Assembly: GCA_941918925.1 (NCBI GenBank)
Contig: OW799235.1
Span: 45,848,701 to 45,912,700 of the forward strand
DNA from: Phyto melanocephala
Lineage: Eukaryota > Arthropoda > Insecta > Diptera > Rhinophoridae
DNA: 64,000 bases
Reading direction: 5' to 3'
Shown here: positions 54,051 through 64,000 of the stretch, one piece after another
Position numbering within the stretch: the first letter of the stretch is position 1
How the letters are laid out: the number at the start of each line of letters is the position of its first letter
The notes under the pieces: model-generated
What the model saw: only the letters and a program-made list of their open reading frames with translations
Database searches by the model: none
Told to the model about the DNA's origin: nothing
Made by a program: the position numbers and the translations under genes

Positions 54051-54503
54051 CTATGCGACAGTCAAAATCGGGACGGGATGAAACCAACGGGAAATGTTAT
54101 ATCGGTAAAAAAGAAGTTATACGTGTGCCAGCGTTTCGCTGGGTCACGTCTAGGAATCGAGATATATCGATTTCAAGTTAGTAACTATCATATAGGGGAA
54201 ATTGTGACCTTTGGTGGTTTTTTTTGACATAACTCAAGAACCACCAGTCCATTTTCCCTGAAACAAATTTAAAAAAATTAGGAATGAATTACAATTCCTT
54301 TAATCTGTTCATACAACGTTTCGCTACATAAGCAACAGTTTCGCAGTTATAAATAAATGTATGAAGAAAAAAACTATTTTTGTATTTTTTATAAATATAT
54401 ATAAAAGAGTAACGTGACTGATTCATCATCGCACAGTCCGAGCGCAAAGAGCTAGAGACATGAAATTTGGACAATCGTTTTCTCTTTCAATGTATAGCTA
54501 CAC
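54051..54503 (+). repeat. Header copy 2, left part
   Basis: It contains TATATAAAAGAGTAACGTGACTGATTCATCATCGCACAG near 54395-54440, the recurrent start of this repeat family, and is interrupted at 54503 by a solo LTR. The remainder resumes at 55706 (CTAAGAAGGGATTTTTGG). Confidence 0.6.
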
Positions 54504-55701
54504 TGTAACGACACGTTTCCGCTGGTTGCTGGGGTATGCTCATCGGTGTCCAGGGATCGTTACAGAAAGAAAAATAATAACACTGCACGTAATTTCGTTC
54601 AACCGTATTTATTTTATATTTCTATCTACTACAGTATAACCGACTGCGGACGATAGTAATGCCACAGGGACGACGCGTGCCGAGTAACGAGGCCGCAGCT
54701 CAGTGTACCACACAGTGACGCGACTGGGGAAAGTTGAGTGGGGAGTTAGAAACTCCTCGCCACCAAATTTCCGCACTGCCTATGGTACAGTGACTGGGAG
54801 TCGACCTGGGGAGTTAGAAACTCCTCACCAAGCGTTTTCCCAGCGCAGAGTATCTGTACGCCTCGTGGTCGTGTATTAGAAGAATACTTGGGGAGTTCAC
54901 AACTCCTCACCAATTACCCTTCTAGTACGTTGAGCTCGTGGTATGCAGATAGTACAGGGAGTTCACAACTCCTCGCTGCACTAGCTCTTACCAATGACCA
55001 AAGCTTGAATGAAAGATGTATTTTGGGGAGTTCACAACTCCTCCCAAACTATGTCTTACCTGCAAGCTGCCGGCTGACTTACTAAAACTAAAAATGCAAA
55101 ATGTACGCGCTTTTATACCCTTGGTGTGGGCACACACATTCACATCTACGTAGGTTGTTTGCCATACGTGGTGTGTTGTTGTGCAAAACAAATACAATCC
55201 CACACATATATACGTATAACTAATTGTGTGGTTGGTATGCCTGCAATACATGACAATCAGCTGTGTTGTTATTCACCATGATTGTGATGTATTGTGGTTG
55301 GCATGTAGGTGGCACTTCTATGCGTCCGGCCGTTAAATTTGAATTTACTTATAGTTAATTTTTAAATAATTAATTTCGGGTTAGAAAATCAATAATACTA
55401 AAAATACATAATTAGTATTAGTAATTACATTAATAATTAATTTGTTATCAAGTAATTCATTTCATATCAAATAACAAATACAAAAATAAATTAATTAATA
55501 TAAGTTATTACGTTAATAATGAATTTGTTTATAAAATAATTAAATTCTTATTTTACAAAAATAAAATATCGTTAATCATTAATTCGTTTATGAAATAATT
55601 AATTTAAGGTGTACCAAAGGAACATAGATTACATACAATAATTATAAGGCAAATAAATATTGGTGTTGGCAAAAACGAGGACGCTGACTTTTGCCGTTAC
55701 A
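54504..55701. mobile_element. Solo LTR, 1198 bp, with a hairpin array
   Basis: The segment starts TGTAACGACACG and ends TTTTGCCGTTACA, with mirrored TGTAACG/CGTTACA ends. The 4 bp duplication ACAC flanks it (54500-54503 and 55702-55705), and the uninterrupted host sequence is visible at 59645-59660. Length and a 4 bp duplication fit a Ty3/gypsy LTR of the long-LTR type. No internal coding region remains. Five short palindromes lie at 54738-55045. Confidence 0.8.
54738..55045. repeat. Array of five GGGGAGTT...AACTCC hairpins
   Basis: Palindromes of the form GGGGAGTT-AGA/CAC-AACTCCTC occur near 54739, 54808, 54881, 54957 and 55024, spaced about 67-76 bp. Each has an 8 bp stem and a 3-4 base loop. 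The first two have AGA loops and the last three CAC. The sequence between them is not repeated, so the palindrome itself is what is conserved. Confidence 0.85.
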
Positions 55702-55705
55702 ACAC

Positions 55706-56430
55706 TAAGAAGGGATTTTTGGAAATTCGTACTTTAAGAGGGTAAAAAAGGGTAAAATCGGTAATCTTATATCTGCTTAACTAAAAATGATATAAATTAA
55801 ATTCAAAAAGTATTGTAATTTGACAGGTATCTGGCTTTTTTTTAACTATAATTTGGTACTTTTTTGGTAGCCTGCGTAACTTCCAAACACATAAAGCTAG
55901 GAAAAAAGTTCAAACTGGTTTAAGTAATCCGGAAAAAAATATTAATAGGAATTCGGCACTTTTCTCAAGGGGTAAAAATTGTCCTTTTTTTGGTACTTTA
56001 TTTAAAAGAAACTTTTCTAATATTATTCAATGGGACAAAATTTGATAATTATTATTGCATAATAGAATATGAAAAATTATTTAGATAAAATTTTTGGAAA
56101 CTTTTTTGGGGACAAAAAAGGTACCAAAAAAAGAAAAATTTCGGAAAATGTATGTAATCCCTAATTAGACGGCCAATTTTCACAAAATTTTTAATTGGGA
56201 TTTCGCCAGACATAAAAAATTATGTAATTCAATAAAAATTTAAACACATTCCTAACAGGGTGGAAAGGGGAAAAATCGGGAAAAGAGTTTGGTACTTTTT
56301 AACACATTATTACTTTTATGCAAAAAATAGTAGACTTACTGACTTTAAATCATGTCTATTAAAATTTTGTTACATAGATATTTGAATATTTTAAACATGG
56401 AATTTGGACCAAAAATGTACTTTTTCGCAT
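55706..56430 (+). repeat. Header copy 2, right part
   Basis: It continues from the solo LTR with CTAAGAAGGGATTTTTGGAA and follows 52740-53400 and 59660-60180. No coding frame. Confidence 0.7.
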
Positions 56431-58520
56431 TTCTATGGTACTTTTTGTATTTTCTAGAATTGTAAAATAAAGGGCTATTGATTCCAGGTACGTTTATGAA
56501 GGAAGGGTTGTACAATCAAGGACTTTTTATTTTAGGTGAGACTAAAAATGTTATGGGCGACAAAAAAGGTACTTTTTTGAATTTTTATAATACTTTTTGT
56601 ATTTTCTACGTTTATGAAGGTAGGATTGTATAATCAAGGACTATTAATTCTAGGTGACACTAATAATGTTATGTGCGACAAAAAAGGTACTTTTTCGAAT
56701 TTTTATGGTACTCTTTGCATTTTCAACGTTTGCGAAGCTAGAATTTTGAAATTAGAGACTATTTATACAAAGTGAGACTAAAAATGTTATGGGCGACCAA
56801 AAAGGTACTTTTTTGAATTTTTATTGTACTTTTTGTATTTTGTACGTTTATGAAGGTAGGATTGTATAATCAAGGACTATTATTTCTAGGTGACACTAAT
56901 AATGTTATGTGCGACAAAAAAGGTACTTTTTTGAATTTTTATGGTACTTTTTGCATTTTCAACGTTTGCGAAGCTAGAATTTTGAAATTAGAGACTGTAG
57001 ATACAAAGTGAGACTAAAATTGTTATGCGCGACCGAAAAGGTACTTTTTGAAATTTGTATGTTACTTTTTGTATGCTCTACGTTTATGAAGGCAAGATTG
57101 TACAATCAAGAACTTTTGATTCCAAGTGAAACTGAAAATGTTATGGGCGACCAAAAAGGTACTTTTTTTAATTTTAATGGTACTTTTTGTATTTTTTACG
57201 TTTATGTTAGTACAATCAAAGACTTTTGATTTCAGGTGCGACTGAAAATGTTAAGTGCGACAAAAAAGGTATTTTTTGAATTTTTGTGGTACTTTTTGCA
57301 TTTTCAACGTTTGCGAAGCTAGAATTTTAAAATTAGAGACTATTGATACAAATTGAGACTAAAAATCTTATGGGCCACCAAAAAGCTACTTTTTTGAATT
57401 TTTGTGGTACTTTTTGTATTTTCTACGTTTATGAAGGTAGGATTGTACAATCAAGGACGATTGATTCTAGGTGACACTAATAATGTTATGTGCGACAAAA
57501 AAGGTACTTTTTTGAATTTTTATGGTACTTATTGCATTTTCAACGTTTGCGAAGCTAGAATTTTGGAATTAGAGACTATTGATACAAAGTGAGACTAAAA
57601 ATGTTATAGGCGACCGAAAAGGTACTTTTTTGAATTTTTATGTTACTTTTTGTATTTTCAAAGGTTATGAAGTTAGGATTGTACAATCAAGAAATTTTGA
57701 TTTCAGGTGAGACTAAAAATTTTATGGGCGACCAAAAAGGTACTTTTTTGAATTTTATGGTACTTTTTGTATTTTCTTCGTTTGAAGGTAGAATTTTGAT
57801 ATTAGTGGCTATTGATACAAGGTGAGAATGAAAGTGTTATGGGCGACCAAAAACCAACTTTTTTCAATTTTTATGGTACTTTCTGTATTTTCTACATTTA
57901 TGAAGGTAGGATTGTACAATCAAGGACTATTGATTCCAGATGAGACTTAAAATGTTATGGGCGACCAAAAAGGTACTTTCTTGAATTTGTATGGTACTTT
58001 ATGTATTTTCTACGTTTATGAAGCAAGAATTACGAAATTAGTGACTATTGATACAAGGTGAGACTAAAAATGTTATTGAGCGACGTTTGCGAAGCTAGAA
58101 TTTCTAAAATATTGTCTATTGATGCGAAGTGAGACTGAAAATGTTATGGGAGACCAAAAAGGTACTTTTTTGATTTTTTATAGTAGTTTTTATATATTCT
58201 ACGTTTATGAAGATATGATTATACAATCATCAACTATTGATTCCAGGTGAGGAAAAGAATGTTATGGGTGATCAAAAAGTTACTTTTTTGAATTTTTATA
58301 ATACTTTTTGTATTTTCTACGTTTATAAAGATAGGATTGTACAATGAAGGACTATTGATTCCAGGTGAGACTAAAAATTTAATGGTCCACCAAAAAGGAA
58401 CTTTTTTGAATTATTATGGTACTTTTTGTAATTTAAACGTTTATGAAACTAAAATTGTGAAATAGGGGATAATTGATTCCAGTTGAGAATTTAAATGATA
58501 TTTTCGCATTTTTATTGTTT
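56431..58520 (+). repeat. Tandem array of about 118 bp units with alternating subtypes
   Basis: About 17-18 units share GGGCGACCAAAAAGGTACTT, TTTTGAATTTTTATGGTAC and TTTTTGTATTTTC. Two subtypes alternate over much of the array: A with ACGTTTATGAAGGTAGGATT and GTACAATCAAGGACTATTG, and B with ACGTTTGCGAAGCTAGAATT and TTGAAATTAGAGACTATTG. Short reading frames of about 60 codons that span units are by-products of a period near 117 bp. Confidence 0.85.
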
Positions 58521-59560
58521 TTTTTTGTATTTTTACGTTTGAAAACATAGATTCTTAAAATTAGTGTTTTTTGATCCGAGGGTTAAGTTCTAATATTATG
58601 GACGACCAAAATTACTTTTTCCCATTCTTTTTTATATTTTGAATACATAGAATTCTGAATGTAGGTAATAATAAACCAAGTGGAAGTTTGAGTGAAGAAA
58701 AAAGTGTTACTTTTATTATTTTAAAAAGTTTACTAACTTTCAGTAAGCTTAAACTGAAGTTTTAACTATAAATTAAAAATGTTCGGTAACAATAGGCAAG
58801 AGTTAGTTAACTTTAAGTTATCAATTATTATGAATGAATTTCAAAAAGAAGAAGAAATGTATACATGAATATAAATTCTTAGGGCCGTATTCATAAAAAA
58901 TATTTTTGGTTTATTAAAGGCTTATTTGACAAATTTCTGTACAACATCTGTCAAATAAGCCTTTAATAAACCTAAAATATTTTTTAAGAATACGGCAGTT
59001 TATGTGCACCCATCTGCTAATAAATTTATTACAAATTGAATGTATTTTAAAATAATTGTTGCTATAAATTTTACAATTCTCTTAAATAAACAATATCTCA
59101 TGAAAAACTCTGCATCAGGTAAATTAAAATGATTCATTCGACTTTTGTGGTTATATTTTCTTTTCATACCATAAGAAATATTTACTTTATATAAATTATA
59201 CAAATATGTAAATCTTTTTAATCGTACAGGCATCTTTCAATTGTTTAAAAATAGCAAAAATATAATATATTTTAATTCAAACATCAAATATTTTCTTCCA
59301 GTTAAGAATTTAAACGCTAAATAGTACTCGGCTAAATTCAACTGAAATTTGGCAAAATAATCTAAAAGTTATAAGAAAACTGAACTTTGTGTTAATGGGT
59401 TTTGGCTAACCAAGGTTAAAATTTTGAGTTTAGTGATAATTGTAGGTTAATTTTTTTATTGTTAACGGCCCTAAGTAAATTGAATCAGATAAAAATTTTC
59501 ATAAATTGAACCAAAAATATTTAATAATTATAAATAGAACTTGAGTATTCAGTAAAAAGT
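58521..59560. other. AT-rich spacer between repeat blocks
   Basis: Nothing coding was recognised. A short inverted repeat (TATTCATAAAAAATATTTTTGG at 58889 and its inverse near 58972, enclosing GTCAAATAAGCC) resembles the terminus of a small MITE of about 110 bp. Confidence 0.45.
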
Positions 59561-59569
59561 GACTGACTG

Positions 59570-60600
59570 ACTGATTCATCATCGCACGACCGAAACACAA
59601 AGAGCTAGAGACATAAAATTTTGACAATCGGTTCCTCTTTCAATGTATAGCTCCACTAAGAAGGGATTTTTGGAAATTCGTACTTTAAGGGGGTAAAAAA
59701 GGGTAAAATCAGTAATCTTATATCTGCTAAATTAAAAATGGTAGAAATTAAATTGAAAAAGTATTGTAATTTGCACAAAAAATAAGCTGACAGGTGTCTG
59801 GCCTTGGGATAATTTTTTTTTCCTTTTTTGGTACTTTTTTTTTAAAAGAAACTAATATTATTCAATGAGACAAAATTTGATAATTATTATTTCCTAATAG
59901 AATATGGAAAATTATTTACGTGAAATTTTTGAAAACTTTTTGCGGACACAAAAGGTACCAAAAAGGGAAAAAATCCGGAATATGTTTGTAATTCCTAATT
60001 AGACGGCAAATTTTCACAAAATTTTTAATTGGGATTTCACCAGACATAAAAAATTATGTAATTTAATAAAAATTGAATCGGGAAAAGAGTTTGGTACTTT
60101 TTAGAACATAATTACTTTTATGCAAAAAATAGTAGATTTACTGACTTTAAATCATTTCTATTAAAATATTTATTTGAATATTTTAAACATGGAATTTGAA
60201 ACTTGGACTAAAAATGTACTTTTTCGCATTTCTATGGTACTTTTTGTATTTTCTACGTTTCTAAAGGTAGGATTGTACAATCAAGGACTATTGATACAAG
60301 GTGAGAATGAAAGTGTTATGGGCGACCAAAAAGGTACTTTTTTGATTTTTTTATGATACTTTTTGTATTTTCTACGTTTCTAAAGGTAGGATTGTACAAT
60401 CAAGGACTATTGATACAAGGTGAGAATGAAAGTGTTATGGGCGACCAAAAAGGTACTTTTTTGATTTTTTTATGATACTTTTTGTATTTTCTACGTTTAT
60501 AAAGATAGGACTGTATAATCCAGGACTATTTATTCCAGATGAGACTAAAAATGTTATGGTCCACCAAAGGGGTACTTTTTTGAATTTGTATGGTACTGTA
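59570..60600 (+). repeat. Header copy 3 and a short 118 bp array
   Basis: GACTGACTGATTCATCATCG at 59563 starts the header; three units follow (60230-60590), two of which are nearly identical over about 125 bp (60240 and 60360). A solo LTR interrupts the array at 60597. Confidence 0.75.
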
Positions 60601-61222
60601 AATTGTTTATTTAATAAATTAAACGAGAGTTAATTATTTGTTTCCAGTGTGGTTTTTATTATTTTATTTACTTTTAGGAGCTCCTCTAGGAAGCTCTACT
60701 AAGTATGGTTAAAATACAATTGATTGTTTGTTCTTAAAATGATTTTCTTATATACTACTTATGAGAATCTTAAAAGTAGTCTAGTGTTGGTTAGTACTTA
60801 TTCTAAAATTATTATTATAATTAAATTACTAGTGTTAGTACTTAAAAATTAGTTGTCAGTCCCACACTGTTATACCGTGGGAATGAACAGAAAAATGAAA
60901 ATAATATGAAGCGTGCCGATACTGTAATACACACACACACCAATAGTATGGGTTCGTGTGTGTGTTTATATATTTGCCCAAAACGGCAAGAATAACGGCA
61001 CACAAACACTTGATGTTGTCAAGTGCCGCCAGACGCTTGCCAGACGAATTGAAGTAATACGGTCATTTCCCAAGCGCGGCTTATTTCACACACATTTATT
61101 TATATTGTCACAACAGGGTTCATATTACAGTTTACCCAAATAATTGTGAGTTTAGGTACCCTGCGGTACAAATGTGTTTTTAAGTGAAGTGCCCTGTAGT
61201 GCTCTATATTAGCTTCGCTACA
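60597..61222. mobile_element. Solo LTR, 626 bp
   Basis: It begins TGTAAATTGTTTATTTAATA and ends TTAGCTTCGCTACA, with a 4 bp duplication GTAC on both sides (60593-60596 and 61223-61226), and the 118 bp unit continues after it. AATAAA lies near the left end, CACACACACACC at 60930-60942, and a CCCAC/GTGGG hairpin near 60862-60882. A retrotransposon LTR of the gypsy or copia kind is likely. Confidence 0.75.
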
Positions 61223-61226
61223 GTAC

Positions 61227-61700
61227 TTTCTGTATTTTCAACGTTTGCGAAGCAAGAATTTCGAAATTAGTGACTATTGATACAAGGTGAGACTGAAAAT
61301 GTTATGGGCGACCAAGAAGGTACTTTTCTGAATTTTAATGGGACTTTTTGTATTTTAAACGTTTATGAAACTAAAATTGTGATATAAAGGATAATTGATT
61401 CAAGTTGAGAATTTAAATGATATTGGAGACACAAAAAAAGCCTTTTCGCATTTTTATTGTACTCTTTGTATTTTTACGTTTGTAATTATAGATTCTTAAA
61501 GTTAGCGTTTTTTGATCCGAGGGTTAAGTTCTAATATTATGGACGACAAAAATTACTTTTTCTCATTTTTTTTATATTTGTTATACATAGAATTCTAAAT
61601 GTAGGATTTAATAACCCAAGTGGAAGTTTTAGTAAAGAAAAAAATGTCACTTTTATTATTTTTATGGTAATTTTTGCAAATTATGAATCTTAATTTTTGA
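61227..61700 (+). repeat. 118 bp units after the second solo LTR
   Basis: Three to four units (ACGTTTGCGAAGCAAGAATT, GGCGACCAAGAAGGTACTTT), ending in the diverged type also seen at 58440-58680. Confidence 0.7.
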
Positions 61701-61894
61701 AACTCAGTGGCATTGATCTTGCTTTTAGTAAGGAAATATATGCCCGATATATCCTTACTCTACTTCTTATTTTTCTAAGTAAATTGAATCAGAGATACAA
61801 ATTTTCATTAATTGAACCAAATATATTTAATAATTATAAATAGAACTTGAGTTTTCAATAAAAAGAAAGAACTGCGCTATCGAAGTAGTGGGTT

Positions 61895-62880
61895 GTATAT
61901 AAAAGAGTAACGTGACTGACTGCCTAATTGACTGATTCATCATCGCATAGCCCAAACGCATAAAGCTGAAGATGAGTTTTAAGCCCCTAACGGAGAAAAA
62001 CAGGTAAAAACTATAATTTGGTATATGTAACTTCCTAATACATTAAGCAAGGAAAAAAAAAATAAATTGTATTGGTTAATCCGCGAAAAGTTTTAATTTC
62101 TCCAGTTTTTTCTCATTGGCATGTAAATATTCATGTAACAAAAAAATATTTTGATAGACATGATTTAAAGTAAGTAAATCTACTCTTTTTTTTCATATAA
62201 ATAATTATGTTCTAAAAAGTAACAAACTGTTTTCCCGAATTTTCCTCTTTCTACCCTGTTATGAATGTGTTTAATTTGCCCTGTAATTAGGAATTATACA
62301 CATTTTCCGGTATTTTTCTCTTTTTGGTACCTTTTTTGTTCCTCTAAAAGTTCGCAAATTTCACATAAATAACTGTCCATATTCTATTAGACAATAATAA
62401 TTATCAAATTTTGTCCCATTAAATAATATTAGAATAGTTTCTTTTTTTAACCCCTTATACATACAAATTTAAAAAAGTACCAAAATCCTTATAATATTTT
62501 TTCGCTTATTAACTAATACAGTTTAAACTTTTTTCTTAGTTTTATGTGTTTAGAAGTTACATAGGGTACCAATATAGTACCAAATTACAGTTTTTCCCCT
62601 CAGGAGTTGAAAATTCAGAAAAAAAACCCAGACGCCTGTCATTAATTTTTTGTGAAAATTACAATACTTTTTCAAGTTAATTTGTATCATTTTTAGTTTA
62701 GCAGATAAAGGGTTACCGATTTTATCCCCATAAAGAAGTGCGAATTTCCAAAAATCACTTGTTAGTGGAGCTATACATCGAAAGAGGAAGCGATTGTCCA
62801 AATTTTATGTCTCTTGCTCTTTTCGCTTTGGCTGTGCGATGATGAATCAGTCAGTCAGTCACGTTATTATTTTATATATA
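61895..62880. repeat. Inverted pair of repeat headers
   Basis: The left side starts TATATAAAAGAGTAACGTGA and the right side ends with its inverse (TCACGTTATTATTTTATATA). Both contain GATTCATCATCGCA and the header body in opposite directions, so the two headers face each other. No protein is encoded. Confidence 0.75.
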
Positions 62881-63569
62881 TGTATAGATTGCAACAAAAT
62901 TTTTAAATATTTCGCTTACGTGGCTCCTATATTTTTATAATTTTTGAATTTTGCCGAAATAATAATAAAAAATAAACCCCTATATTTCTTATAAAATTTT
63001 AAATATTTTTCATACGTGGCTCGTTCTGAAAGTGTTTTAACTTTTATTGAAATAATAGAAACGCCCTATACTTTGAAAACATTTTTGGGATTTTTGCATA
63101 CGTATGATTACCTCAAGGGCGCATTCGATCTGCTTTCGTAAGTTGCAGCATTGTAACCTCTTACACCAGTTTTTTGGATTCACCTCACTTTCCTTGCAAG
63201 CGAAAACCTTGTCTTCACCGTTAATTTTACTGGATGAAGCATATTTTTTTTTTCACAAAAATGGCACTGGCAAAAGCTCGTGTTCGTGCTCCGACCGTAT
63301 GGTGGACTTTCAAACTTATTTTGATGGCCGCCCTATAGAAGATAATAACATTCATACCCTCGAAATCCACAAGGAAGAAATTGTACAGTACTAGAAAAGG
63401 CCGAGAAGTTTAAGGAGGAAGTCCCCCTTGGAAACTTTGTCTTCTTGTTTTTTCTCCATCTTTGAAATTTATAAGGAAAATCTGGAAAATCTGTCACAAA
63501 AGTCTCGAGATGTATCAGTTGCCACAATTTCGCATGTTCAACCTGACCCACTTCTCACATATCTGTACC
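62881..63569. other. Mostly unassigned; possible decayed Gag start near the end
   Basis: The first 200 bases are AT-rich. From about 63260 coding-like composition on the plus strand (MALAKARVRAPTVWWTF in one phase) suggests it may belong to the BEL relic that follows, but no motif is certain. Confidence 0.35.
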
Positions 63570-63845
63570 TCCACATGACACTGAAGTATTTTATGGTAAC
63601 TACAAGTCATGGCTAACATTCCGCGATATGTTCACGGCCCTTAACGGAAACAACAAACGCCTCACACCCGTGGAAAAAATTTGTCACCTATTATAAAAGA
63701 CGCAGGGGGAAGCCCGTGATCTCCTTAAAACCTGCCCAATTACAAACGACGGCTTTGATATGGCTTGAAAAATCTCGTCCATCGCTATGAGAACAAAAGA
63801 GTTCTGGTTAATGCACAATTGAAGTCCCTTTTTAAATTTATCTCC
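63570..63845 (+). pseudogene. BEL/Pao Gag relic (DUF1759-type core)
   Basis: The plus strand reads EVFYGNYKSWLTFRDMFTAL, LTPVEKICHLL and GEARDLLKTCPITNDGFDMA followed by LVHRYENKRVLVNAQLKSLF. This is the BEL Gag core that appears as FxGDYxxWxxFRDxF in the family. Internal stops at the positions after HLL and MA mark it as a pseudogene. It is unrelated in detail to the Gag at 35956-37130. Confidence 0.8.
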
Positions 63846-63899
63846 GTTTTTAAAGGAAACTGGAACAATCGCATGCATTTTTGGATGATTATGTCTAAT

Positions 63900-64000
63900 A
63901 ACTAATAAGAATCCCCAGGTTCGTCGATTATGATCACTTATATACTCTCAAGCTGCACGGTTTTTGTGATGCGTAGGAGAAGGCTTATGCAGCTGCGCTA
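63900..64000 (+). pseudogene. BEL/Pao RNase H start, running off the window
   Basis: The frame IPRFVDYDHLYTLKLHGFCD, a stop, then EKAYAAAL corresponds to the BEL RNase H entry (LHGFCDASEKAYGAA). It follows the Gag relic within about 60 bases, so protease and RT have been deleted. The element continues beyond 64000. Confidence 0.75.

Noticed and set aside
57008..57825. Several frames of about 60 codons with similar sequence, as a small protein family
   Set aside because: They recur because the tandem unit is about 117-118 bp; stops occur in the B-type monomers and no start or signal is conserved.
63104..63394. 96-codon plus-strand frame as an independent gene
   Set aside because: No motif is recognisable and it lies directly before the BEL Gag relic; it may be part of that relic.
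1..64000. CRISPR arrays, bacterial operons, tRNA or rRNA genes
   Set aside because: No direct repeat/spacer architecture, Shine-Dalgarno-linked operons, tRNA cloverleaf or rRNA motif was seen; all evidence points to a fly nuclear genome.

Overview
This 64 kb window looks like transposon-dense, gene-poor (heterochromatin-like) DNA from a higher fly (Diptera, probably Schizophora). The evidence is strong AT richness, CATA/TATG tetranucleotide runs, fly-type element families (roo-like BEL/Pao with an envelope gene, DINE-1-like Helitron-associated repeats, mariner, P/THAP elements) and a captured fragment that reads as the fly form of reptin (RUVBL2). I found no intact host gene, tRNA, rRNA or CRISPR array. 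The species cannot be told from the sequence alone.

Layout. 1-2150: AT-rich, no gene. 2156-14191: a 5'-truncated BEL/Pao retroelement (RT remnant, RNase H, integrase, envelope, 3' LTR), split between 4330 and 11262 by a FLYWCH/MULE-type DNA transposon with long minisatellite-like inverted ends. That region is itself split by a DINE-1-like Helitron (copy A, 7966-10987), which carries a 745 bp hAT-like element with the reptin fragment, a foldback and a mariner MITE. 14207-14884: a MITE. 14913-29997: a tandem dimer of a P-superfamily transposon with about 650 bp inverted ends. The first copy has a nearly intact THAP/DDE transposase. The second is hollowed out and carries Helitron copy B (21454-27830), which holds a Ty3/gypsy element (23081-27610), and a nested THAP element (28377-29770). 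30203-30534: foldback MITE. 30654-37654: a full-length BEL/Pao element on the minus strand with a 5 bp TSD and a mariner derivative inside pol. 38406-47420: a short GC-rich element split by an 8.3 kb Polinton/Maverick (38973-47268). 47430-53300: AT-rich DNA with mariner and non-LTR relics. 53300-62880: arrays of a 118 bp tandem repeat with repeated headers and two solo LTRs. 63570-64000: another BEL/Pao relic running off the edge.

The most interesting unit is the Polinton. Its ends are exact (6 bp TSD GAGAAT, 5'-AG...CT-3'). It keeps an integrase with chromodomain, a capsid gene cluster and an adenain-like protease, but it lacks DNA polymerase B and its packaging ATPase is cut off at the inner border of one TIR. 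Each 1.6-1.7 kb TIR holds the same complete small gene (TATA box, initiator, 56 bp intron, 100 aa ORF), so two inward-facing identical genes flank the element. The second most interesting is the hAT-like element with the reptin fragment, which fits a Pack-type gene-capturing transposon in an insect.

The nesting gives a relative order of insertion: BEL1, then MULE, then Helitron A, then the hAT-like element; and P dimer, then Helitron B, then gypsy. Several otherwise good coding regions break at A or T homopolymers, so some apparent pseudogenes could reflect base-calling error. All family calls come from motif reading without a database search.
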